Assembly: GCA_035353395.1 (NCBI GenBank)
Contig: DAOPZL010000052.1
Coordinates: 1-20,064, forward strand
Source of the DNA: UBA1801 sp035353395
GTDB lineage: Bacteria; Acidobacteriota; Holophagae; Holophagales; Holophagaceae
Length of the DNA: 20,064 nt
Direction: 5' to 3'
The stretch's first letter is position 1; the number at the start of each line of letters is the position of its first letter. Shown here one piece after another: positions 5,383 through 12,457 of this stretch. Made by a program: the position numbers and the translations under genes. The notes under the pieces are model-generated. The model was not told the DNA's origin. It saw nothing but the letters and a program-made list of their open reading frames with translations, and ran no database searches.

Positions 5383-7467
5383 ATGAACAGTGCGAAAACC
5401 CTCACCATCGACGGGATGACCGTCGAGATCAACGGCGAGAAGAACCTGCTGGAACTCATCCGCAAGGTCAACATCGAGCTGCCGACCTTCTGCTACCACA
5501 GCGAGCTGAGCATCTACGGCGCCTGCCGCCTGTGCATGGTGGACGTGGAAGGGCGGGGCCTCCAGGCCGCCTGCTCCACGCCCCCGGAGCCGGGGATGGT
5601 CCTGCGCACGCAGACCAAGGCGGTCCGGGAGCTGCGCCGCACCAATCTGGAGCTGCTGCTGGCCAGCGGCAACCACGACTGCCCCACCTGCGGGAAGAAC
5701 GGCTCCTGCAAGCTCCAGTCGCTGGCGGAGCGCCTCGGCGTGACCAAGGTGCGCTTCAAGGCCCCCCGGGAGGAGTGGCCCATCGACACCAGCTCCCCGA
5801 GCCTGGTGCGCGACCCCAACCGCTGCGTCCTCTGCGGCGACTGCGTGCGCGTCTGCAACGAGATCCAGGGGATCGGCGTCCTCGACTTCATGAACAGGGG
5901 CTCCCAGATCACCGTGGGGCCGGCCTTCCGCAAGGGGCTGGACGAGGTGGACTGCGTCGCCTGCGGCCAGTGCGCGGCGGCGTGCCCCACCGGGGCCCTG
6001 CTGGTCAAGTCGGACATCGACAAGGTCCACCAGGCGATCGACGATCCCCGGAAGAAGGTGGTGATCCAGGTGGCCCCGGCGGTCCGCGTGGCCCTGGGCG
6101 AGGCCTTCAACCTCCCCGCCGGCTCGAACGTCATGGGCCAGCTCGTGGCGGCCCTCCGGAGGATGGGCTTCGACAAGGTCTACGACACCGCGTTCGCGGC
6201 CGACCTCACCGTCGTCGAGGAGGCCAACGAGTTCCTGCAGCGCAAGACCCGGAACAAGAACCTGCCCCTGTTCACCTCCTGCTGCCCCGCCTGGGTCAAG
6301 CTGGCGGAGCAGGACTTCCCCGAGCTGCTGAACCGCGTCACGCCCAACGACCGGGGCTTCAAGGTCGAGGTCGAGCACCTCTCCAGCTGCCGGAGTCCCC
6401 AGCAGATGTTCGGCAGCCTCGCCAAGAGGGTGCTGCCGGCCCAGCTCGGCGTCGAGCGGGAGGACCTGGTGGTGGTCAGCCTCATGCCCTGCACGGCCAA
6501 GAAGTTCGAAGCCCGGCGGGACGAGTTCAAGGTCCACTACAATCCGGACGTGGACATCGTCGTCACCACCCAGGAGATCGTCCGCATGATCCGCAACGCG
6601 GGCCTCTCCCTGGCGGACCTGGCGCCCGAGAGCCTGGATGCGCCCTTCGGGGCCAAGACGGGCGCGGGGATCATCTTCGGCAACAGCGGCGGGGTCACCG
6701 AGGCCGTGCTGCGCTACCTCGCGGGCGACCTGAGCGGCAGCGCGGAAGGGCGACAGATCCTCGAAGTGGTGCGCGACGAGAAGGGCAGGCGCGAGTTCAG
6801 CGTCGAGCTCTCCTCGGGGACGGTCAAGGCCGTCGTGGTCAGCGGCCTGGCCAACGCCAGGGAGCTGGTGGACGACCTGAGGGAAGGCCGCGCCCAGTTC
6901 GACTTCGTGGAAGTGATGGCCTGCCCGGGCGGCTGCGTCTGCGGCGGCGGCCAGCCCACGGCGGACGACCCCGGCGCGAGGCGGAAGCGGACCGTCGGCC
7001 TGCGCCACCTGGACGTCTCCATGGACACCCACCGGTCCCAGGAGAACGCCGCCCTGGAGACCATCTACAAGGACCACCTCGAGGGGCGGCCCGGCAGCCA
7101 CGCGGCGCACAAGCTGCTCCACACCGTCTACTACAACCGGAAGCGCATCCAGAACGAGGCCCTCTCGTTCAGCGAGATCAGCGGGAAGCCGCGCATCCCC
7201 GTGAGCGTCTGCATCGGGACTGGGTGCCACCTGCGCGGGAGCCAGGACCTGCTGCGCCAGCTGCTCAGGCGGGCCGAGACGGACGAGATGATGGAGAAGT
7301 TCGAGATCCGCGCCACCTTCTGCATGGAAGCGTGCGACCTGGGTCCGAGCGTGCACGTCAACGACCGGACGCTCCACCACGCCACCCTCGAGGACGTGCT
7401 GGAACGCATGGAGGAGGTGCAGGACGACGAGCCTGTCTCCATGGAAACCCACACCTGCTTCCGCTGA
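5383..7467 (+). CDS. hydA: [FeFe] hydrogenase catalytic subunit A (group A, bifurcating type)
   Basis: This 694-residue catalytic subunit would reduce protons with electrons from ferredoxin and NADH, or run in reverse, in the cytoplasm. Domains in order: a [2Fe-2S] ferredoxin (C37, C48, C51, C64); a His/Cys [4Fe-4S] site (H98 or a neighbour, C100, C103, C109); two [4Fe-4S] sites (C148/C151/C154/C158 and C191/C194/C197/C201); then the H-cluster domain. Its motifs are TSCCPAW (298-304, with C300 the proton-transfer cysteine and C301 a ligand), MPCTAKKFE (368-376) and MACPGGC (512-518). A C-terminal thioredoxin-like [2Fe-2S] domain (C610, C615, C647, C651) is like that in Thermotoga-type HydA. 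GAGGAG lies eight bases before the ATG. No maturation genes (hydE, hydF, hydG) are in the window. All active-site residues appear intact. Confidence 0.96.
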   Translation: MNSAKTLTIDGMTVEINGEKNLLELIRKVNIELPTFCYHSELSIYGACRLCMVDVEGRGLQAACSTPPEPGMVLRTQTKAVRELRRTNLELLLASGNHDCPTCGKNGSCKLQSLAERLGVTKVRFKAPREEWPIDTSSPSLVRDPNRCVLCGDCVRVCNEIQGIGVLDFMNRGSQITVGPAFRKGLDEVDCVACGQCAAACPTGALLVKSDIDKVHQAIDDPRKKVVIQVAPAVRVALGEAFNLPAGSNVMGQLVAALRRMGFDKVYDTAFAADLTVVEEANEFLQRKTRNKNLPLFTSCCPAWVKLAEQDFPELLNRVTPNDRGFKVEVEHLSSCRSPQQMFGSLAKRVLPAQLGVEREDLVVVSLMPCTAKKFEARRDEFKVHYNPDVDIVVTTQEIVRMIRNAGLSLADLAPESLDAPFGAKTGAGIIFGNSGGVTEAVLRYLAGDLSGSAEGRQILEVVRDEKGRREFSVELSSGTVKAVVVSGLANARELVDDLREGRAQFDFVEVMACPGGCVCGGGQPTADDPGARRKRTVGLRHLDVSMDTHRSQENAALETIYKDHLEGRPGSHAAHKLLHTVYYNRKRIQNEALSFSEISGKPRIPVSVCIGTGCHLRGSQDLLRQLLRRAETDEMMEKFEIRATFCMEACDLGPSVHVNDRTLHHATLEDVLERMEEVQDDEPVSMETHTCFR

Positions 7468-7473
7468 TGTGAT

Positions 7474-7507
7474 CCCGCGGGGGCGGGCTCCGTCCCGCCC
7501 CCGCGGG
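7474..7507 (+). other. perfect 14-bp intercistronic hairpin between hydA and the ferredoxin gene
   Basis: Arms 7474-7487 and 7494-7507 are exact reverse complements, all G/C, around a six-base loop (CTCCGT). It starts seven bases after the hydA stop. No U-tract follows, so it is not a classical intrinsic terminator. It could shield the hydCBA message from 3' decay or partly attenuate transcription, lowering expression of the ferredoxin, hydS and phosphatase genes relative to hydCBA. Confidence 0.6.
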
Positions 7508-7533
7508 GTCGAAACGTCCAGGAGGAAATTCTC

Positions 7534-7803
7534 ATGAGCAGTAAATCGAAGCGCATCGTCATCTGCATGGGCAGCAGCTGCTTCGCGCGCGGCAACAAGC
7601 GCAACGCTGAAATGATCATGGACATGGTCCAGAATTCGCCTTACAAGGATCATGTCCAGGTGGCGGGCACGCTCTGCCAGAACCGGTGCAAGCAGGGCCC
7701 GAACCTGGAGATCGATGGGGAATGCCACTGCGGCATCGATCCGCAGTCCCTTCCCCAGCTGATCGAGACGGCCCTGGGCGACCTGGAGCGTGGGAAACTG
7801 TAG
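7534..7803 (+). CDS. stand-alone thioredoxin-like [2Fe-2S] ferredoxin
   Basis: This 89-residue protein is a minimal (2Fe-2S) thioredoxin-like domain with cysteines C11, C16 (CX4C) and C48, C52 (CX3C), the same ligand pattern as HydC, the N-terminus of HydB and the C-terminus of HydA. Two further cysteines (C64, C66) lie near the C-terminus. AGGAGG (7520-7525) eight bases before the ATG is a strong ribosome site. It lies 18 bp before hydS. Small proteins of this kind accompany hydS in other bifurcating hydrogenase clusters. A role as electron carrier to or from HydS is plausible but inferred from position. Confidence 0.88.
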   Translation: MSSKSKRIVICMGSSCFARGNKRNAEMIMDMVQNSPYKDHVQVAGTLCQNRCKQGPNLEIDGECHCGIDPQSLPQLIETALGDLERGKL

Positions 7804-7821
7804 TCTGGACAGGAGGCGGCG

Positions 7822-9555
7822 ATGGAACGGACCCGGCCGATCTATACCGAGAAGGCACGTTGCCAGGACTGCTACAAGTGTCTCCGCAACTGCCCGGTCA
7901 AGGCCATCCGCGTGGAGAACGAGAGCGCCACGGTGATGGCCGACCGCTGCATCTACTGCGGCGTATGCGTCGCTTCCTGCCCCGTCGAGGCCAAGAAGGT
8001 GCGCGACGACATGGGGCGGTTCAAGCTCCTCCTCCGCAACAAGCCGCGGGTCTGGGCCTCCCTGGCGCCGAGCTGGGTCGCCGAGTTCAAGGGCCTGGAC
8101 GAGGGCCGCATGGTGGCGGCCCTGAAGGCCATGGGGTTCGCCGGCGTGTCCGAGACGGCCCTGGGCGCGCAGGAAGTCAGCGCGGCCTGCGCCTCCATGC
8201 TTTCCCAGGGAGAACCGCAGCTCTACCTTTCGACCGCCTGCCCGTCCGTGGTGGAGCTGGTCCAGCGCTACCGGCCCCGGCACGCGGCCCACTTCATCCC
8301 TCTCCTGAGCCCCGTGGGCGCCCACGCCAAGCTGCTGCGCCGGGCCTTCGGGGAGGACATCGGCGTCGTGTTCATCGGTCCCTGCATCGCCAAGAAGCAC
8401 GAGGCCGACCTCCGCCCCGAGCAGGTGGACCTGGCCCTGACCTTCGAAGGGCTGCGTCCCTACCTCGAACAGTACGGCATCGATCCCTACGCCATGGTGC
8501 CCCGCCCCGAGGATGTCTTCCAGCCGGAGGCCAGCGAGGACGGCTCCCTCTACGCGATGGACGGCGGCATGCTCAGGGGCGTGCAGGCCCGCCTCCGCGC
8601 CGACGGTGTCCGGACCATGTCCTTCAGCGGCGTCAGGGCCGTCCTGGACGGGCTGGACGGTCTCGAAGACTGCCCGCTGGACGCACCCTTGTTCCTGGAG
8701 CTGCTCGCCTGCGAAGGGGGATGCATCAACGGTCCCCGCATGACCCGCCACTGCGGGACGGCCTTGAAGCGGCTGGACGTCCTGGACTACACGGGCGACG
8801 CCGGACCGGCCAACGCGGCGGTGCCGGAGGACCTCGGCCTGGCCTTCCCCCCGGCGCCGGTCCTGGAGCGCGAGCATTCCGAATCCGACATCCAGGCCGC
8901 CCTGCGCCTCGTGGGGAAGCAGTCCCTCGAGGACGAGTTGAACTGCGGGGCCTGCGGCTACGACAACTGCCGGGGGCTGGCCACCGCCATGCTCGACGGC
9001 CGCGCCGAAGTCGCCATGTGCGTGAGCTACATGCGCAAGATCGCCATGAACAAGGCGAATGCCCTCCTCCGGTCCGTGCCGGCGGGGGTGGTCATCGTCG
9101 ACGAGAACCTGCGCATCGCCGAGTGCAACCGCAAGTTCGCCGAGATGCTGGGCGAGGAGACCCTCATGGTCTACGATGCCGAGCCCGGCCTGCCCCAGGC
9201 GGACCTGGCGAAGGTCGCCCCGTTCACCATCAACCTCTTCGTGCAGATGATGGAGTCCAGCGCCTCCGAACTGCGCAGGGACTGCCGCGTGGGGGACCGC
9301 ATCTTCCAGCTCCTGCTCTTCCCCATCGAGCAGGGGCGCCTGGCGGGCGGCATCCTGCAGGACATCACGGAGCCCGCCTTCCAGCGGGACGGGGTGATCC
9401 AGAAAGCCCAGGAAGTCATCCGCAAGAACGTGACGACCGTCCAGCAGATCGCCTACCTCCTCGGCGAGAACGCGGCCGAGACGGAGATGCTCCTGCACAG
9501 CATCGTCGACTCCATCCATCTGGGACCGACCGAGGCCGGAGGAGGGCCTCGCTGA
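7822..9555 (+). CDS. hydS: putative sensory [FeFe] hydrogenase with PAS domain (HydS type, group C)
   Basis: This 577-residue protein begins with two [4Fe-4S] sites (C14/C17/C20/C24 and C43/C46/C49/C53). An H-cluster domain with altered motifs follows: TACP (138-141) instead of TSCCP, GPCIAKKHE (186-194), and LACEGGC (295-301). The presumed ligands C140, C188, C297 and C301 are kept, but the proton-transfer cysteine is alanine (A139), the hallmark of putative sensory hydrogenases. Next comes another [4Fe-4S] motif (C375, C378, C383, C400), a PAS-like domain (about 411-520) and a C-terminal helical tail. There is no kinase domain. AGGAGG lies five bases before the ATG. The stop overlaps the phosphatase start (TGATG). 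HydS proteins in this setting are thought to sense H2 or redox state. Here the likely partner is the phosphatase (the phosphatase-linked C3 kind). Confidence 0.88.
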   Translation: MERTRPIYTEKARCQDCYKCLRNCPVKAIRVENESATVMADRCIYCGVCVASCPVEAKKVRDDMGRFKLLLRNKPRVWASLAPSWVAEFKGLDEGRMVAALKAMGFAGVSETALGAQEVSAACASMLSQGEPQLYLSTACPSVVELVQRYRPRHAAHFIPLLSPVGAHAKLLRRAFGEDIGVVFIGPCIAKKHEADLRPEQVDLALTFEGLRPYLEQYGIDPYAMVPRPEDVFQPEASEDGSLYAMDGGMLRGVQARLRADGVRTMSFSGVRAVLDGLDGLEDCPLDAPLFLELLACEGGCINGPRMTRHCGTALKRLDVLDYTGDAGPANAAVPEDLGLAFPPAPVLEREHSESDIQAALRLVGKQSLEDELNCGACGYDNCRGLATAMLDGRAEVAMCVSYMRKIAMNKANALLRSVPAGVVIVDENLRIAECNRKFAEMLGEETLMVYDAEPGLPQADLAKVAPFTINLFVQMMESSASELRRDCRVGDRIFQLLLFPIEQGRLAGGILQDITEPAFQRDGVIQKAQEVIRKNVTTVQQIAYLLGENAAETEMLLHSIVDSIHLGPTEAGGGPR

Positions 9556-10739
9556 TGTCCGCCGAGAGGTACGTCATCGAAATCGATCACTTCCAGGTGC
9601 GCAAGCACAAGCAGGATGCCTGCGGCGACGTCTTCCAGTGCCTCGGCGCCGAGGGGGGGCGCATGGTCAGCGTGCTGGCCGACGGGCTTGGCAGCGGCAT
9701 CAAGGCCAACGTCCTCGCCAACCTCACGGCGACCATGGCCGCGCGCTACGTCGCGGCGGACGCGGACATCACCCGGGCCGCCCGGATCATCATGGAGACG
9801 CTCCCCGTCTGCAGCCTGCGCCAGATCGCCTATTCCACCTTCACCATCGTGGACATGGATCCCCGGGGTTCCACCCGGATCGCCGAGTACGACAATCCCA
9901 CCAGCCTGGTCTTCCGCTACGGGCGGCCCCTGGACCTGCCGCGGAAGCGCCTGGAACTCCAGACCACCAGCGGCCGGCCCGCCATCATCCACCACTGCGC
10001 CTTCCAGGCCGAGCCGGGAGACCGCGTCGTCGTCTTCAGCGACGGCGTGACCCAGAGCGGCATGGGACAGCCAGCCATGCCCCTGGGCTGGGAACAGGAC
10101 GCCGTCCGGACCTTCCTGGAACAGACCCTCGCGCGGGACCTGGGCGTCAGCGCGCGCTGCCTCGCCCGCGCCCTCGTGCAGAAGGCGCTGGTCCTGGACG
10201 GGATGCGCGCGAAGGACGACATCACCTGCGGCGTCATCTCCTACCGCAAACCCAGGCAGCTCCTGGTGCTCACCGGGCCTCCGGTGCACAGGGAGCGGGA
10301 CCGCATGGTCGCGGAGATGGCCCGGGACTTCCAGGGACGCAAGGTCGTCTGCGGCGGCTCCACGGCGAACCTGGTGGCGAGGGAGCTGGGGCTGGAGATG
10401 GACATGAACCTCCGGGAACTCGATCCGGATGTTCCGCCCATGTGCAGCCTGGCGGGATTCGACCTGGTCACCGAGGGGGCGATCACGCTCGCCACCACGG
10501 CCCGGATGCTGGAGGAGGGCGTGAACCTCGATCTCGCCAGGCCCAACGCCGCCACCTGCCTGGCCTCCATCCTGCTTGACAGCGACGTCATCCAGGTGGT
10601 GGCGGGGACGAAGATCAACGAGGCCCTCCAGGACCCGAACCTGCCCGCCGAACTGGACATCCGGCGCAACATCCTCCGCCGCATCCAGCGGGTCCTCGAG
10701 ACCAAGTACTTCAAGGACGTGCGGATCAGGTTCGTCTGA
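9555..10739 (+). CDS. SpoIIE/PP2C-family serine/threonine phosphatase with an extra C-terminal domain
   Basis: This 394-residue protein has a PP2C/SpoIIE catalytic domain over about residues 5-230. Metal-binding acidic motifs are in order: CGD (D25), ADGLGSG with D43, SDGVTQSG with D163, and KDDIT (D221/D222). It should therefore be active and dephosphorylate Ser/Thr-phosphorylated proteins. The remaining 160 or so residues form a separate C-terminal domain that I do not recognise, with a CGGSTANLVARELG segment (266-279). GGAGG lies nine bases before the ATG, which overlaps the hydS stop by one base. The coupling suggests that HydS and the phosphatase are made together and act together, HydS as input and phosphatase as output. 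Known relatives act on anti-sigma antagonists; none is in the window. Confidence 0.85.
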   Translation: MSAERYVIEIDHFQVRKHKQDACGDVFQCLGAEGGRMVSVLADGLGSGIKANVLANLTATMAARYVAADADITRAARIIMETLPVCSLRQIAYSTFTIVDMDPRGSTRIAEYDNPTSLVFRYGRPLDLPRKRLELQTTSGRPAIIHHCAFQAEPGDRVVVFSDGVTQSGMGQPAMPLGWEQDAVRTFLEQTLARDLGVSARCLARALVQKALVLDGMRAKDDITCGVISYRKPRQLLVLTGPPVHRERDRMVAEMARDFQGRKVVCGGSTANLVARELGLEMDMNLRELDPDVPPMCSLAGFDLVTEGAITLATTARMLEEGVNLDLARPNAATCLASILLDSDVIQVVAGTKINEALQDPNLPAELDIRRNILRRIQRVLETKYFKDVRIRFV

Positions 10740-10748
10740 CGCGGGGCC

Positions 10749-11078
10749 TCAGTCCACGATGAACAGCCTCGCGCCCGTGGTCGTGAAGGAGCGGTGCGGT
10801 TCCGCGCCGTCCGCCACCTGGTAGCTCATGCCGGGCCTCAGGACGAAGATCCTGCCGTCCTGGAGTTCCGTGTGCAGCTCTCCGTCGAGGCAAAGGAGGA
10901 TGTGGCCCTTGGCGCACCAGTGGTCGGCCTTGTAGCCCGGGCTGTAGTCCACCATCCGGACCCGGAGCCCGCCGAACTGGCAGGTCCGCCAGAGGGCCAT
11001 CCCCGTCTCGCCCTTGTGTTCCGTGGGCGCGATCGAGGTCCAGTCGGTGGTTCCGAAGGGAATGTCAGTCATCTGCAT
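10749..11078 (-). CDS. DHCW-type small cupin-fold protein
   Basis: This 109-residue single-domain cupin carries the DHWCAKGH segment (about residues 52-59) typical of the small DHCW-motif cupin family, followed by a second beta-strand half (HILLCLDGELHTEL). Cupins are beta-barrels that often bind a metal, but the function of this family is not established. AGGAGG lies five bases before the ATG. It is the last gene of the minus-strand cluster, and its start lies 14 bp inside the preceding acetyltransferase gene, so translation is probably coupled. Its 3' end faces the phosphatase gene with only 9 bp between stops, leaving no room for a terminator outside the coding regions. Confidence 0.8.
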   Translation of the reverse strand: MQMTDIPFGTTDWTSIAPTEHKGETGMALWRTCQFGGLRVRMVDYSPGYKADHWCAKGHILLCLDGELHTELQDGRIFVLRPGMSYQVADGAEPHRSFTTTGARLFIVD

Positions 11079-11631
11079 GGGATCCTCCTGTGGAAGGCTG
11101 GCGGCCCTTCCCGGCCGGCCGGGCCAGCAGGTAGGACGGATGCTGGAGGCCGGTCGGCGGGTAGAACTCGTCGTGGGTGTAGGTGAAGCCCAGCCGGGCG
11201 AGCAGGCCCCGGGAGGCTTCGTTGCCGGGGTTGTGTCCCGCGAAGAGGGCGTCCGCCTCCAGGTCGTCGAAGGCGTGGTCGATGACGCGGCGGGCGGCTT
11301 CCTGGGCGAGCCCCCGGTGCCAGAATTCCGGAAGAAGGTGGATGCCCAGCTCCAGGGTGCCTGGACTCGGCGCCACGGGCCTGAGACCGCAGCATCCGGC
11401 GAAGGCGCCGGACGCGAGCAGGAAGACGGGCCAGTACTGGATGCCGAAGCGGCGCTGGGTCTCCATCTCGCGCGCCAGCCGCGCCGCGGCCTCCTCCGGG
11501 GAGAAGGCCCCCTTCGCGTGGATGTAGCGGGCGACGGCGGGGTTGCCCCACAGCGAGACCGCGAGCGGCAGGTCCTCGGGGGCCCAGGTGCGGAACCCCA
11601 GGCGGGCCGAGCGCAGGACGCAGGCCGTCAC
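11065..11631 (-). CDS. GNAT-family N-acetyltransferase (RimJ/RimL-like)
   Basis: This 188-residue protein is a GNAT acetyltransferase of the Acetyltransf_3 kind: an N-terminal LGFRTWAPEDLPLAVSLW strand-helix, the acetyl-CoA loop in EFWHRGLAQEAA (about residues 103-114), and a C-terminal SRGLLARLGFTYTHDEF segment. The substrate is unknown; members modify protein N-termini, antibiotics or small amines. The GTG at 11631 is chosen because it overlaps the stop of the DUF2164 gene in a GTGA arrangement; upstream reading would run through other genes. The last 14 bp overlap the cupin start. Confidence 0.82.
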   Translation of the reverse strand: MTACVLRSARLGFRTWAPEDLPLAVSLWGNPAVARYIHAKGAFSPEEAAARLAREMETQRRFGIQYWPVFLLASGAFAGCCGLRPVAPSPGTLELGIHLLPEFWHRGLAQEAARRVIDHAFDDLEADALFAGHNPGNEASRGLLARLGFTYTHDEFYPPTGLQHPSYLLARPAGKGRQPSTGGSHADD

Positions 11632-11912
11632 GGCCGGGCCTTCTTCGTCTCGCGGCTGCCCGGCTTCCTGCGCCAGTGGCCGAACTCCTCGGCGAAGCAG
11701 ACGTTCTCGAGGTCCATGGTCCGCTCCTGGAAGTAGCGCTGGGCGTCCGCGATGGCCCGATTGTAGACGCTGGGCGCGATCTCCTCCAGGCAGAACTTGA
11801 GGAGCAGCGAGGCCTTGAGCTCGCCGACCTCCTCGCCGAAGTCCTCGGACAAGTAGCGCTGGATGGAGTGGACGAGCTTCTGCTCGGTCTCCTTGGTCAA
11901 CTGGATTTCCAC
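11628..11912 (-). CDS. DUF2164 family small protein
   Basis: This 94-residue protein matches the small DUF2164 family, recognised by LTKETEQKLVHSIQRYLSED near the start, the EVGELKASLLLKFCLEEIAP core and the AIADAQRYFQER segment. The function is unknown. It is probably all helical and cytoplasmic. The start is a GTG at 11912, five bases after GAGGAG and 16 bp inside the preceding acetyltransferase gene. Its stop overlaps the start of the following acetyltransferase. The basic tail (RRKPGSRETKKARP) lies beyond the conserved core. Confidence 0.82.
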   Translation of the reverse strand: MEIQLTKETEQKLVHSIQRYLSEDFGEEVGELKASLLLKFCLEEIAPSVYNRAIADAQRYFQERTMDLENVCFAEEFGHWRRKPGSRETKKARP

Positions 11913-12445
11913 GGTGTCTCCTCGAGGTTGGCGGCATAGACGCGGCGGATGGCGCCCCCGGGACGGACGGTTTCGCCTTCCAGGCGCATGCCGATGCGGC
12001 GCGCGACGTGTTCGGAGGCGCCGTTCTCCGGGGAGATGAGGGCGATCAGGCGGCGCAGGCCCAGCTGGTCCGCGGCGTAGCGCTCCAGCGCGGCGGCGAT
12101 CTCCGAGGCGTAGCCCCGGCCCCAGGCGGAACGCGCGAGGATGTAGTTCACCTCGATCTCGGGGCGGTCCTCGACCTCCTTCGGAAGCAGGCCGCAGTGC
12201 CCCACGGGCAGTCCGGACGCCTTCTCCACCACGGGCCAGAGGTCGAAGTCCTCCCGGAAAGGGTCCGCCGCCGTCTCCTCGAAGACGGAGCGCAGCCATG
12301 CCCGGTCCCGGGGGCCGCCCAGGTGGCGGGTCACGTCCGGATCGGACCACAGGCCGACGAGGAACGCCACGTCGGCCGCGAGCTGCCGGCGCAGGACCAG
12401 CCGTTCCGTCTCGAGGATGAACAGGGGATCAGGGCCGGGGATCAT
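11897..12445 (-). CDS. GNAT-family N-acetyltransferase (RimJ/RimL-like)
   Basis: This 182-residue protein is a second Acetyltransf_3-type GNAT enzyme: ETERLVLRRQLAADV at the N-terminus, the acetyl-CoA loop in SAWGRGYASE (about residues 106-115), and ENGASEHVARRIGM near the C-terminus. The substrate is unknown. It is only distantly like the other GNAT protein of the cluster, so a recent tandem duplication is unlikely. The ribosome site (GGGGAAG) is weak. The gene starts 12 bp after the aldolase stop and overlaps the DUF2164 gene by 16 bp. Confidence 0.83.
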   Translation of the reverse strand: MIPGPDPLFILETERLVLRRQLAADVAFLVGLWSDPDVTRHLGGPRDRAWLRSVFEETAADPFREDFDLWPVVEKASGLPVGHCGLLPKEVEDRPEIEVNYILARSAWGRGYASEIAAALERYAADQLGLRRLIALISPENGASEHVARRIGMRLEGETVRPGGAIRRVYAANLEETPWKSS

Positions 12446-12457
12446 GGGCTTCCCCGT

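Noticed and set aside
7474..7507. Intrinsic terminator after hydA
   Set aside because: The stem is perfect but no U-tract follows on the plus strand, so it is listed only as an intercistronic hairpin.
3172..9519. Very long open frame on the minus strand across the hydrogenase operon (over 2000 codons)
   Set aside because: It lies antisense to five well-supported genes, has His/Gly/Asp/Leu-rich low-complexity composition typical of the complement of GC-rich coding DNA, and shows no domain.
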